A DNA stretch of 64,000 nt from Kineothrix sp. MB12-C1 (GTDB lineage Bacteria; Bacillota; Clostridia; Lachnospirales; Lachnospiraceae). Location: positions 868,001 to 932,000 of the forward strand of contig NZ_CP132957.1 in assembly GCF_030863805.1 (NCBI RefSeq), in the 5' to 3' direction. The notes under the pieces were generated by a model. It did no database searches. It saw only the letters and a list, made by a program, of their open reading frames with translations, and had not been told where the DNA came from. Positions 28,013 to 36,897 of the stretch are shown here, piece after piece; positions within the stretch are counted from its first letter, which is position 1; every line of letters begins with the position of its first letter. Position numbers and translations under genes: made by a program.

Positions 28013-28781
28013 TCAAAGTACAACCGATAAACTGATCGAAATGCGTCTTACTGCAATGGCAGATGCATTTCGGATCCAGATGGATGACAAATCAATGAAG
28101 GATGTCCCATTTGAAGATCGATTTGGCATGCTGGTGGATGTCGAATACACAAACCGAAAAAATAATCGATTAAAGCGCCTTATTCATCATGCTGAGCTAG
28201 AACAATCTGATGTCTGTATTTCTGGAATTGACTACACATCAGGACGAAAGCTGAACAAATCACTTATCAACCGTCTGGCCACTTGTGAATATATCGCCGA
28301 ATACCGGAACATTTTCATTACCGGTGCAACCGGAAGCGGCAAGACCTACATGGCCTGTGCTTTTGGTATGGAAGCCTGTAAACAGTATTTTACCGTTAAG
28401 TATGTGAGGCTTCCTGATTTACTGCTTGAACTTGAAACGGCCAGAAACGAAGGTTGCTTTGCAAAGGTGCTTAGCAAATATACAAAGCCGCTTCTTCTCA
28501 TCATAGATGAATGGCTTTTGTTGAAACTAAACGAATCAGAATCAAAAAATCTATTTGAGTTGATTCATAAACGCAGGAAAAAATCCTCTACCATCTTTTG
28601 TTCCCAATTCCGAGAAGAAGGTTGGTACGAACGCCTTGGAGGTAATGATAACCCTCTGGCAGATGCAATCATGGACAGAATTGTCTATGATGCATACAAA
28701 ATCAATATCGAAAGCGTTGACCCGTCAAAAGATATCTCGATGAGAGAGGTCTTTGGCATGGATATGGATCAAGCACAGTAA
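28005..28781 (+). CDS. istB: IS21 helper ATPase IstB (element 2)
   Basis: 258-residue AAA+ protein, start ATG overlapping the istA stop, GGAGG at 8 bases. Walker A is GATGSGKTY near residue 108 and Walker B LLIIDEWL. Same role as in element 1. It appears intact. Confidence 0.93.
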   Translation: MINQSTTDKLIEMRLTAMADAFRIQMDDKSMKDVPFEDRFGMLVDVEYTNRKNNRLKRLIHHAELEQSDVCISGIDYTSGRKLNKSLINRLATCEYIAEYRNIFITGATGSGKTYMACAFGMEACKQYFTVKYVRLPDLLLELETARNEGCFAKVLSKYTKPLLLIIDEWLLLKLNESESKNLFELIHKRRKKSSTIFCSQFREEGWYERLGGNDNPLADAIMDRIVYDAYKINIESVDPSKDISMREVFGMDMDQAQ

Positions 28782-28865
28782 CTCTTAATATTAAGTGGCT
28801 CCGTTAGTCCGGATTGGTGGCTCTCGCCACACCGGACAGGCGGCTCCGCCGCAACGTAATATTCA

Positions 28866-28961
28866 CTCTTGCTCTTTTCCTTCAGGAATAATAAACCCTT
28901 TTCCCTTAATCAACGTAAGCTGTTCCTCAAAAATCTTTGGTTCTTTCAATATCAAGTTCAC
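28866..28961 (-). pseudogene. AbiF/Abi_2-family gene, N-terminal part
   Basis: Reads (M)NLILKEPKIFEEQLTLIKG, then FIIPEGKEQE, up to the edge of IS21 element 2. Abi_2 proteins start with exactly this kind of helix (…EEQLxLLKxRGxxI…) before NYYRLSxY. Start could be the GTG at 28961 or TTG codons shortly after; AAAGG precedes them. The promoter and hairpin upstream are intact, so this truncated 5' part is probably still transcribed. Confidence 0.75.
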
Positions 28962-28973
28962 CCTTTTCCGTAT

Positions 28974-29031
28974 AAAAAAATGTCTCCCCATGGGACACAT
29001 CACTTGCGTGAGAGGTGTGGGGAGTCCTGTT
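28974..29031 (-). ncRNA. Short structured RNA/attenuator upstream of abi
   Basis: Directly after a strong promoter the minus strand forms a long hairpin, CTCCCCACACC pairing toward GTGTCCCATGGGGAG, followed by ACATTTTTTT, a Rho-independent terminator. The transcript would be only about 50-60 nt. A conserved RNA named after abiF is known upstream of Abi_2 genes in Firmicutes, and this may be a member; I cannot align it here. Confidence 0.55.
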
Positions 29032-29037
29032 ACTATT

Positions 29038-29066
29038 ATAATATGCCATGGGTGTGGAAATGTCAA
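29038..29066 (-). promoter_or_regulatory. Sigma-A promoter upstream of the abi RNA
   Basis: TTGACA (29066-29061), 17-base spacer, TATTAT (29043-29038). A TATAAT in a slightly different register overlaps. It lies between the hairpin RNA and IS481 copy 2, whose left duplication begins at 29071 only 4 bases upstream of the -35 box. Confidence 0.65.
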
Positions 29067-29070
29067 TCCT

Positions 29071-29095
29071 GTTTTACATTCCTATGCAAAAATTT
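29071..29095. repeat. Left target-site duplication of IS481 copy 2 (25 bases)
   Basis: A 25-base sequence (begins GTTTTACATTCC, ends CAAAAATTT) repeated perfectly at 30166-30190 outside the other end of the element. Confidence 0.85.
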
Positions 29096-30165
29096 TGTAG
29101 GATTACAATACATGTGTTACAAAACTAAATAATTAAAAGCGAGAATACCTTTTTGTGTTATATTTAAGTCACCACAACAAAAACCTACACAAAGGAGAGT
29201 ACTCTCGCATGGCTAGTATAACACAGGATATGAGGTATCGTCTATCGCTCATTCATTACGCCGATAAGTATGGCGTCTCCAAGGCTGCTGTCAGATATAA
29301 GACCAACAGACAGTATATTTACCGTTGGAAACGTCGTTTTGATGGTTCCCTGGAATCCCTTAGGGATCGTTCCAGAAAACCTCACCATCACCCCAACCAG
29401 CATACCGATGCCGAAAGGAAGCTCATCTCGGATATGCGTAAACGCAATCCAGATGCCGGACTGGTTGTCTTCTGGGTCAAGCTCATGCAGCGGGGATACT
29501 CCCGCTCCATCCCCGGACTCTATCGCTTCCTGAGAAAACAGGGCATTCTGGCACAAAGACCTCAGAATCCCAAGTATATCCCTAAGCCTTACGAAGCCAT
29601 GAGCTATCCCGGACAGCGCATCCAGATCGACGTCAAATTTGTCCCTTCTGTCTGCCTGACAGGTGATGCCAAAGGGAAGCGTCTTTATCAATACACAGCC
29701 ATCGATGAATTCTCCCGATGGCGTTTCGTGGAGGCCTTTGAGGAACACAGTTCTTATTCTTCTTCACAGTTTTTGGAACACCTGATCAAAGCGTTTCCCT
29801 TACCCATCGAGTGTGTGCAGACCGATAATGGACAGGAATTCACCAAGCGGTTCGCTTCCTATGGTGGTTCCGATAAACCGACTCTTTTTCAGGTAAATCT
29901 CCAGCAGCATGGCATCCGTCATAAGTTGATCCGTCCCTTCACTCCAAGACATAATGGAAAGGTAGAGCGCAGCCACAGAAAAGACAATGAACGCTTTTAT
30001 GCCACCCATCGGTTCTACTCATTGGAGGACTTTGGCAGACAGTTAAAGATCTATAACACAAGGGATTATAACCGCTTTCCCATGAGACCCCTTGGATGGA
30101 AATCTCCAGCAGAGGTATTAAAGAATTATTTACGGTCACTGTAACATATGTTTGACAAACCTACA
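29096..30165 (+). mobile_element. IS481-family insertion sequence, copy 2 (1070 bp)
   Basis: Same ends and length as copy 1 (12285-13354), differing at two bases. It is inserted inside the mobile element, upstream of the abi promoter, in the same orientation as copy 1. Each copy has its own perfect target duplication, so they are independent insertions and not the arms of a composite transposon. Confidence 0.9.
29209..30144 (+). CDS. IS481-family DDE transposase (copy 2)
   Basis: 311 residues, start ATG after AAGGAGAG. HTH plus rve core with Asp in IQIDVKF, Asp in VQTDNGQEF and Glu in KVERSHR. It is identical to the copy at 12398 except for Leu in KRLYQY. Intact. Confidence 0.92.
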   Translation: MASITQDMRYRLSLIHYADKYGVSKAAVRYKTNRQYIYRWKRRFDGSLESLRDRSRKPHHHPNQHTDAERKLISDMRKRNPDAGLVVFWVKLMQRGYSRSIPGLYRFLRKQGILAQRPQNPKYIPKPYEAMSYPGQRIQIDVKFVPSVCLTGDAKGKRLYQYTAIDEFSRWRFVEAFEEHSSYSSSQFLEHLIKAFPLPIECVQTDNGQEFTKRFASYGGSDKPTLFQVNLQQHGIRHKLIRPFTPRHNGKVERSHRKDNERFYATHRFYSLEDFGRQLKIYNTRDYNRFPMRPLGWKSPAEVLKNYLRSL

Positions 30166-30190
30166 GTTTTACATTCCTATGCAAAAATTT
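30166..30190. repeat. Right target-site duplication of IS481 copy 2 (25 bases)
   Basis: Perfect copy of 29071-29095. Confidence 0.85.
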
Positions 30191-30266
30191 CACTTACAAT
30201 TTTTTTCACTACTAAATTGTCTAATTTGGGACAAATACTTTTTACTTTATTCCTGCTACTACATTC

Positions 30267-32705
30267 TTAATTTGCACTTAATATACTTTTATACTTGGCT
30301 TTAAAATCTTCAAAGCTTTTTTCAATTTTAATTTGAAAATCTGGCAAATGAACAATTGTTGGATTATATGTCATTGTTTGAAATTTATCAACTATTGAAT
30401 CGGTTAATGGTTCAACAGAATTACGAACTTCCATTAATTTACACATGGTCAGTAAATCAATCCTACGCAAATAATAATGTTCAATATCATTACTTTCAAA
30501 ATGACGTAAGAATGCTTTTAACGTTCCATTCCAGCTTATACTCTTATCATCAACAAAAGGTAAACAACTCCCCATAATTGTATCTGAATAATACGCTAAG
30601 TGATAACCTCTATTAGCACTATCATACTCATCTTTTTCCAATAACACAGAAAACTCTTCTTCCTTATTTAAATCGCCCGCCTTAATTGCGCCAAAATAGA
30701 GTGATAGCTTTACTGAAATATGTGATTCCATATTAAAAGCTTTCTTTATTATTAAATCCCTAGACGGACTATCCAATCGTGAAATATGATAAATTGCATG
30801 AACTCTTTTAGCTACCGCAATAGACGAATCATCTCCTAAATTGTCAGTGTATTGAGTATTAATATTCTGTATTATTTTTTCTTTAATATCTGGATTAGCA
30901 TCATTCAAAATTTGTCTAAAATTCCTGTTAATTTCTGGGCGAATAACATATTCTAAGAATTCTGGATAAGGTTCATTTTTACAAACACATGCCATAATCA
31001 ACGCATTTGCCACCAAAAACTCTAGAAACTGTTCATGAAATGTACCATAAACTATTTCATTATTGGCAATATCAAATATTGCATCGAAAATAACCTCATT
31101 CACTCTATCCCCTGTTCCAAACTGATGGTCTTTTATTAGAAGATCAACAATTTCATTGACTTTCAAAAGTTTTTTCTCTATTTTTGCTTTATAAACATGC
31201 CATGCAAAATAAGACCATATTGAAATAATATCCTTTTCAATTATTCTTTTATTTTTAAGTCGCGAAACTTCTCTTTTAGCCATTTGTTTAATGCATTCTT
31301 GAAATAAATTAATTCTATTGGTCACCGCACCAGGAATTGTCATTCTATTGTCTTCTATAATCCACAATAACATAGTTATAAGTAATGGATTATCAACAAT
31401 GCCACTTAATTCCTTATTCTTATTAATTAATAGCTGTATTTTTGAAGCATACTCCTTATCCTTATTCTGACATTTGCAAAAATTTTCTATATATCCTTTA
31501 GCTTTATCACTATCCCATTTTTTGATTTTTATACGTGTGTTAAATTTATTTGACAAATCATAATTACTAACATAACGTATCGCATAATGACTTCTACTTG
31601 TTAACATTAATGGAAACTTAAATATGTCAGAAGACGCAATTTTCTTTATTTCCGCTTCGGATAGTTCTTCTGCTATTTCATCAAACCCATCTAAATAAAA
31701 GTATGGATTAAGAGTTCTTGTTACCATATAAGGATAAGGTTTGAGTTGTAAATTTTCTATAAAACATTCAGCTATGTAGTTATCCAAATTAAAATGATAA
31801 TTTCCGTCTTTATTTTTAAGCCATAAATATAAAGGTGGAGAATATGTATCTATTTTACATTTATATTTTGATACATGACTCAAAAAACTCTTAGCCAGTA
31901 TAGTAGTTTTTCCATAACCAGCTTCCCCATATATCAAAATAGACATATTCTTTTTTAATGTTTCAACAATACGATTCTCAATCTCCATCACACTTTCATC
32001 AATTTCACCCGACTCAATTTCATAAGTTGGTTCAATATAGTATCCTCTTTTAAATACATCTCCCAAAGACATAGAGAAACCAGTTGATGTCTTTCTAGCA
32101 TTAAGTATTTTCACCTGCTCATCTATTATTTTTTCAATCCAAAACCTCGATAAACCTTCCAGTTTTCCCTGTATTTTGGCTAATATGTCCGGTATGGAAT
32201 CGAAGAAACTAATCCAGTTACTGCAACCTAATGTATGATATGACTCTTGTATAGTATTGATAAAATGTATTACATTTAAGTTTTCCGCATATTGCGGTTT
32301 ATATGATGAATCAAACTCATCTCTACTTTTTCCAGATTCCTTAAAAATTCTATTATATAAGTGTCTATCATCCCAAGCTTTATTTGATACAAAAACCAAA
32401 CATGGTTTTTTACTATTTATAACAGATAAATATTCTTCCTCAGTTATAGAAATTTCGGAATCTTCATAATATATTCCACCATATCGTTTATCAATAATAA
32501 GAATCGCAATATCCGAACGTTGCAATGCAACTATACAAGATTCATGCGAATGTAAGTTAGGCTCAACCGGAAAATCAGCCATTTCGAATGCTGACGCAAT
32601 AATATCATTTTTTTTATTCAACTCATCTATTATTGCCAATCTATATTCCTTTAAATCATAATCTGTTGATAAAACTGCCACTACCCAATCCCTCAAACAT
32701 ATCAC
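30267..32705 (-). CDS. DUF4062-NACHT STAND protein, putative defence effector/sensor
   Basis: The 812-residue protein has an N-terminal domain like DUF4062 (strand VVAVLSTDYDLKEYR at 8-22, IVALQRSDIAILIIDKRYG at 58-76, SITEEEYLSVINSKKPCLVFV at 86-106). This is a TIR-like fold often fused to STAND ATPases. A NACHT module follows with Walker A GEAGYGKTT at 260-268 and Walker B YFYLDGFDEI at 335-344. The long helical C-terminus ends about 812. Similar proteins detect phage products and trigger host shutdown; that role here is inference. The start is a GTG (32705) or a TTG three codons later. It begins 3 bases after the stop of the methyltransferase gene and is the last gene of a tightly packed AT-rich operon. 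Confidence 0.8.
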   Translation of the reverse strand: MICLRDWVVAVLSTDYDLKEYRLAIIDELNKKNDIIASAFEMADFPVEPNLHSHESCIVALQRSDIAILIIDKRYGGIYYEDSEISITEEEYLSVINSKKPCLVFVSNKAWDDRHLYNRIFKESGKSRDEFDSSYKPQYAENLNVIHFINTIQESYHTLGCSNWISFFDSIPDILAKIQGKLEGLSRFWIEKIIDEQVKILNARKTSTGFSMSLGDVFKRGYYIEPTYEIESGEIDESVMEIENRIVETLKKNMSILIYGEAGYGKTTILAKSFLSHVSKYKCKIDTYSPPLYLWLKNKDGNYHFNLDNYIAECFIENLQLKPYPYMVTRTLNPYFYLDGFDEIAEELSEAEIKKIASSDIFKFPLMLTSRSHYAIRYVSNYDLSNKFNTRIKIKKWDSDKAKGYIENFCKCQNKDKEYASKIQLLINKNKELSGIVDNPLLITMLLWIIEDNRMTIPGAVTNRINLFQECIKQMAKREVSRLKNKRIIEKDIISIWSYFAWHVYKAKIEKKLLKVNEIVDLLIKDHQFGTGDRVNEVIFDAIFDIANNEIVYGTFHEQFLEFLVANALIMACVCKNEPYPEFLEYVIRPEINRNFRQILNDANPDIKEKIIQNINTQYTDNLGDDSSIAVAKRVHAIYHISRLDSPSRDLIIKKAFNMESHISVKLSLYFGAIKAGDLNKEEEFSVLLEKDEYDSANRGYHLAYYSDTIMGSCLPFVDDKSISWNGTLKAFLRHFESNDIEHYYLRRIDLLTMCKLMEVRNSVEPLTDSIVDKFQTMTYNPTIVHLPDFQIKIEKSFEDFKAKYKSILSAN

Positions 32706-32707
32706 CC

Positions 32708-33970
32708 CTATTTCTTCCTAAAAATTATAATTTCTTCATAATCAACACCGCCTACCCTAACAACTTTATAACTTATTTTTCGGCTTGTCCTAAAAATCTC
32801 CTCAAATCCATGATTATTTATTATCAAATTAATCAAATCACTAACCGTGTCATAATCCTGTGTAATTTTTCCTTTCCCTTGTCCTACTATCAAACAGAAA
32901 TACTTCTTTGATTTAAGTACACGATTGACTTCTGAAATCACATCATTCATAGCAGAATAAAAATCATTCACTACAATTGAAGGATTTCCATTTCGTCGAC
33001 TTCGTGATCCGATTTCATTTGCTACTGAACTTTTAAATTCCTCCGTTGGGAAAAAAAAGTTAGTAAGTCTCATTGTTTTCACATAGTCTTGAGCACATAA
33101 ATATGGCGGTGAAGTAACAACCAAATCAACACTAGCATCATTTATCCAATCCAGTTTTCGTGCATCTCCCTGATAAATCTGTGATTTGTTTATCAAACTC
33201 AAAATATTATTTTTTTCATTTACTGTGTAATATTGCTTGAAAAAATCATCAAATGCTAATTGTATTCTTTCTAACATTGCAAAATATGCAGAAATTGCAT
33301 TATAATACAATATTTTTTTGGGCGCGCAATTATCTGTTACATAAGTAAAATGCCCACGTTGAGAACAAGTCTCTTTTAATATTGAAACTAATGCAAACTT
33401 TCTCACAAAATACGTTTGTTCTTTTGTCACTGACAATAATTGTTCATAAATATCCAAAAGCTCAATTAAAGTATCAACATGATACCATAATATTACATCT
33501 TTGTTTACATTTAAGTTTTCCAATCTCATTAGAAAATCATTAGGATAATACTTCGAAATATCTTCAAAATTTTTACCCTCATATGTATCTACTTCATTTG
33601 TTCTATTCTTATTTTTTAAAAGAAGTATATCCTCATTATAAACCCTCGTTATTACATCCCTATTATTTCCACAACATTCCATCATCTGAAATATATTATT
33701 AGCAATATCAAAAGCAAATGGATTTAAATCATTATATATAAATTGTCTATTTTGTTTTATTGATTCTACTGCTGTTGTACCTTTCCCGCCAAACGGATCA
33801 AGTACAGTATCACCTTGTTTTGTTAACAGAGCAATCAAAAATTTCGGAATAGGGGCTGGAAAAGTTGCCGGGTACCATGGTATTGAATTTAAATCCAAAG
33901 GATACTTTGTACTACTATAATCAGAAAAGTCCCAGTTGATTTGATTCAGTGTTTGTAATAAATTCTCCAC
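32708..33970 (-). CDS. DNA (adenine-N6 or cytosine-N4) methyltransferase
   Basis: I start it at a GTG at 33970 (GGAGG 8 bases upstream; ATG and longer starts overlap the upstream gene more). About 420 residues. An AdoMet-binding motif I, LDPFGGKGTTAVES, lies near residue 65, and the catalytic motif IV TSPPY is near residue 285 (VDLVVTSPPYLCAQDY). Such enzymes add a methyl group to an exocyclic amine in DNA. The gene overlaps the end of the HD gene by 50 bases. No restriction endonuclease is beside it. It could mark self DNA or modify a target as part of the neighbouring system. Target sequence unknown. Confidence 0.85.
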   Translation of the reverse strand: MENLLQTLNQINWDFSDYSSTKYPLDLNSIPWYPATFPAPIPKFLIALLTKQGDTVLDPFGGKGTTAVESIKQNRQFIYNDLNPFAFDIANNIFQMMECCGNNRDVITRVYNEDILLLKNKNRTNEVDTYEGKNFEDISKYYPNDFLMRLENLNVNKDVILWYHVDTLIELLDIYEQLLSVTKEQTYFVRKFALVSILKETCSQRGHFTYVTDNCAPKKILYYNAISAYFAMLERIQLAFDDFFKQYYTVNEKNNILSLINKSQIYQGDARKLDWINDASVDLVVTSPPYLCAQDYVKTMRLTNFFFPTEEFKSSVANEIGSRSRRNGNPSIVVNDFYSAMNDVISEVNRVLKSKKYFCLIVGQGKGKITQDYDTVSDLINLIINNHGFEEIFRTSRKISYKVVRVGGVDYEEIIIFRKK

Positions 33971-35330
33971 TCTCGTCACCTCCATATACTGTAACTTTAT
34001 ACTGTTGTAATATACCCTTTTCAAGATGTTCAATCATTCCATTTAAATCTTGTCTTCTAAAACTAACACTTTTTCTTTTTGAATCATTATCATCTTCAAC
34101 AACTTTAAAGTTTGAATTGCTATAAGGAGTAAATAAACCCAATAAAGCACCTTGAGCTAGTACTTCTTGTTCATCAATTGCAATTTCTTCATTCCACAAT
34201 ATAGCTTTCTCCTTTATTTGCCGTTTTCTTTTATCTGGATAAAAATTCGCAATAATTGGCTCTAAAAAATTCGAATTAATTTTTTGCTCACTAATACCTA
34301 ATGTTGAAATATAATACTCTCCCGCTTCTTTTTCGATTTCTTTTATATTTTTATTGATGTAATGAGAAACACCTAACCCACTTACATAGAGCACTCCAAT
34401 ACATAAAAAAGGTTTATTAAGTAGTACTCGTTTCATTATTTGACTGCTTTTCGTATGTTTCAACAGATAATTATATGTAATACTCGAATCAGTCAGCCGC
34501 CAAGAATTAATGTCTAGTTTTTGAACATCATTATCTTCTTCCAACAAAAGTGATATGGCTTTTTTTATCATAGTTTGATACGAGAAGTCATCAATACTTT
34601 CGAAAATAGCTGTGTATTGAATATCTCGAATTTTCTGCCACTTCTTTATTTCAGATGAATAAAAACCATTATAATATATTTTATTTCCTTTTCTCAAAAA
34701 TGCATTTGCAAGATTTTTAGCCATTTCATCACTCTCAAAAGACAATATCCCCATCGCTGAAGTAGCTCGAATAATATTATCTATATTATCAAGATCCATT
34801 CCATCGCTATTAATTAATGGCGAGAGCACTTCATTTCTATCTCCAGCTGCTAGTTTTGCTATTCTAAAAATATCTATACCTAATTTTCTTGCCTGTGAAC
34901 TCTGGCATACACTTCTTATTTTTAAACCTTCTCCATGATAAATTTGCGCCAGCTCTCCGTCAAACGAGCCTGTATTGCCAATAATCAAATTCTTTAAATT
35001 CACTTCATGATCAAAACCAAATTTTGCTTGCAATACTTCTTCCATTGCATGAGCAAAAGGTGGTGTTCCAACATCATGGTATAAACAAGCAATCATCAGC
35101 TCTAAAGTTTCTCGTTCATCAAGCTCAAGTGCTTTTGCACATATACCTGCCAAATAGCAAACCCCCAAAGAATGTTCATATCTAGTAGCTGTAGAAAATG
35201 ACGGAAATGCCACAAATTGATTATTAGCCATTCTTACCTCTCTTAATCGTAGTAGACCAGGACAATCTAATAATTCTAATATAAGTTTTGGAAACTTAAG
35301 TTCTTTATATAATCTATCATAAATTTTCAT
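33921..35330 (-). CDS. HD-domain phosphohydrolase (dNTPase/SAMHD1-like)
   Basis: 469 residues, ATG with AAAGGAAAAGATA upstream. HD superfamily residues fit the deoxynucleotide triphosphohydrolase type: H53 in YEHSLGVCYLAG, H85-D86 in CLYHDVGTPPFAHAMEE, and a later Asp in DGMDLDNIDNIIR. Family members hydrolyse dNTPs, and in defence systems HD proteins can deplete nucleotides or degrade nucleic acids. It overlaps the radical SAM gene by 14 bases upstream and the methyltransferase by 50 bases downstream, so all are co-translated. Substrate not known. Confidence 0.85.
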   Translation of the reverse strand: MKIYDRLYKELKFPKLILELLDCPGLLRLREVRMANNQFVAFPSFSTATRYEHSLGVCYLAGICAKALELDERETLELMIACLYHDVGTPPFAHAMEEVLQAKFGFDHEVNLKNLIIGNTGSFDGELAQIYHGEGLKIRSVCQSSQARKLGIDIFRIAKLAAGDRNEVLSPLINSDGMDLDNIDNIIRATSAMGILSFESDEMAKNLANAFLRKGNKIYYNGFYSSEIKKWQKIRDIQYTAIFESIDDFSYQTMIKKAISLLLEEDNDVQKLDINSWRLTDSSITYNYLLKHTKSSQIMKRVLLNKPFLCIGVLYVSGLGVSHYINKNIKEIEKEAGEYYISTLGISEQKINSNFLEPIIANFYPDKRKRQIKEKAILWNEEIAIDEQEVLAQGALLGLFTPYSNSNFKVVEDDNDSKRKSVSFRRQDLNGMIEHLEKGILQQYKVTVYGGDESGEFITNTESNQLGLF

Positions 35331-36735
35331 TATCTTTTCCTTTCTTCATATTAAATCTATCAGCTACCATAGCAGAATTCTTATATTTGGAATCCGCATA
35401 AAAGTTTTTATATGCAAGATCTACTAATTGAAGTAACTTATCCCTATTAACAAACTGATTTTCAAAAACAATTTCCCCCCAAGGTAATGTATCTGATACA
35501 ATATAGTCAACCCATGCACGTTCATCTTCAAAATAAGAATTATATATTGGTGTTCCTGGATATATAAACAACGGATTATAATGCGCATAGTCCAAATGCA
35601 TTTTTTTAGAATCGTCTATTATTTTCATTATATCACTGATGTTTTCATCTTCTCCACCTAAAATAAATGTACCAGCAACAATTATATTTGATATTTTTTT
35701 TATATGTTCTATAGCTTCAGACAATCCTTTTAAAAAATTGTTTTTCCCTATGTACCGCAAACCCTCTGAACTTGTTTTTTCAATACCAATATTAATTTGT
35801 CTGCATCCATATTTTTTTATTAATTGAATGGATTCATCTCTTAGTTGAATTAGTATATCCGGTCGTATTTCCATTTGCCATGTAACCTTAGCATGTTGAT
35901 TCTCCAATTCATTACAAAAATCAACTATATGTTTATTTACATTTTTTATATCAGAAAAAAAACAATCATCGTAAAAAATAATATCGTCAACATAAAGTTT
36001 TGTTTCTAAATATACCATTTCATCAACAATACTCTTTACACTTCTTTTTCTGAAATTTTTATATTTCATATTACCTGAAACACAATATTTACACTTATAT
36101 AAACATCCTCTTGATGTTATCATTGATGCTGTAATTTTATCAGAATCTTCTTTACACCTTCTTCTTGAAATAATATTTTCAGCAAGTGATACTCTCTCTG
36201 GAAATGCTAAGCTATCAATATTTTCAATTTCATTGAAATATATATTTTCTTTTGTCGTAATTTTATTGGATACCGTAATACTTCTCCCACTTTTCAAATT
36301 ACAAATTGCTTCAACAATCGCTTCTTCCCCATCACCTTTAATTATGTTATTGAGTCCTAAATACTCAAAAAAGAACCACTCCTGATTATCAATTGACGCA
36401 AGCGGTCCTCCTGCAAATATCCGATCAATATCGAAATTATCTTTACAACAATCAGTGATAATTTTTAGTGCTTTTATTTGTGTTGTTATGCATGGTCCAA
36501 TTCCTACAAGAAGTGGCATATATTCTTTTAGTTCTTTATTTAATTCGGTTTTTAATTTTTTCAAGTCTTCTTCAAAAAATGAGGATATTATTTTTGTACA
36601 ATCAATTACTTTACAAATATATCCATTTTTCTGCGCTGCAGAAATAATATATCCTAAACCTAGCGGAAATATTGATCCGCTACCACTTCTTTGATGAAAC
36701 GGTGGATTAATCAGTAATAAATCTATTTTTTCCAT
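35317..36735 (-). CDS. B12-binding-type radical SAM protein
   Basis: 472 residues, ATG with AAGGAA upstream. Residues 1-150 resemble the cobalamin-binding fold of B12-radical SAM enzymes (LLINPPFHQRSGSGSIFPLGLGYIISAA; FAGGPLAS), though the classical DxHxxG is not seen, so B12 binding is uncertain. The radical SAM [4Fe-4S] cluster motif is C211-x3-C215-x2-C218 (RGCLYKCKYC). Later segments (DDIIFYDDCFF, INIGIEKTSSEGL) fit the AdoMet barrel. The enzyme would generate a 5'-deoxyadenosyl radical for an unknown reaction. It is the first gene of the HD/methyltransferase/NACHT operon. Confidence 0.85.
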   Translation of the reverse strand: MEKIDLLLINPPFHQRSGSGSIFPLGLGYIISAAQKNGYICKVIDCTKIISSFFEEDLKKLKTELNKELKEYMPLLVGIGPCITTQIKALKIITDCCKDNFDIDRIFAGGPLASIDNQEWFFFEYLGLNNIIKGDGEEAIVEAICNLKSGRSITVSNKITTKENIYFNEIENIDSLAFPERVSLAENIISRRRCKEDSDKITASMITSRGCLYKCKYCVSGNMKYKNFRKRSVKSIVDEMVYLETKLYVDDIIFYDDCFFSDIKNVNKHIVDFCNELENQHAKVTWQMEIRPDILIQLRDESIQLIKKYGCRQINIGIEKTSSEGLRYIGKNNFLKGLSEAIEHIKKISNIIVAGTFILGGEDENISDIMKIIDDSKKMHLDYAHYNPLFIYPGTPIYNSYFEDERAWVDYIVSDTLPWGEIVFENQFVNRDKLLQLVDLAYKNFYADSKYKNSAMVADRFNMKKGKDNENL

Positions 36736-36813
36736 TTTTTATTTTCCTTCGTAATTATATGCTTGTGTGTAGCTGTTCAGCACCCTCACAGTAACTCTAT
36801 CGATGCCACTGCA

Positions 36814-36839
36814 CAGAATGGATAAAGCCATCCATTCTG
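36814..36839. terminator. Hairpin between the membrane-protein gene and the radical SAM gene
   Basis: CAGAATGGA and TCCATTCTG form a perfect 9-base stem with an 8-base loop. No clear T-run follows on either strand, so it may be a leader structure and not a terminator. Confidence 0.35.
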
Positions 36840-36897
36840 GTACTAAATACTCGAATCCACTTCATGTTTCTCGAGGCTGTGAATAGCTACGTTTGTT

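Larger units (their letters stand above)
26259..28865 (+). mobile_element. IS21-family insertion sequence 2 (2607 bp), inserted in abi
   Basis: Ends are TGAGTATTCCGGCTCC on the left and, read inward, TGAATATTACGTTGCG on the right. CTCTTGC is duplicated at 26252-26258 and 28866-28872. The left end carries several ATTCCGGTC/CCGGA repeats (26259-26400), the multiple terminal repeats of this family. It inserted in the same abi gene as element 1, 28 bases away. Confidence 0.88.

Noticed and set aside
23660-28865. A tandem duplication of one IS21 element
   Set aside because: The two IstA and IstB proteins are diverged and their terminal sequences differ, so these are two different IS21 types.
13355-29095. 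Composite transposon bounded by the two IS481 copies
   Set aside because: Each copy has its own perfect target duplication, so they inserted separately. Copy 2 also lies within a different mobile element.
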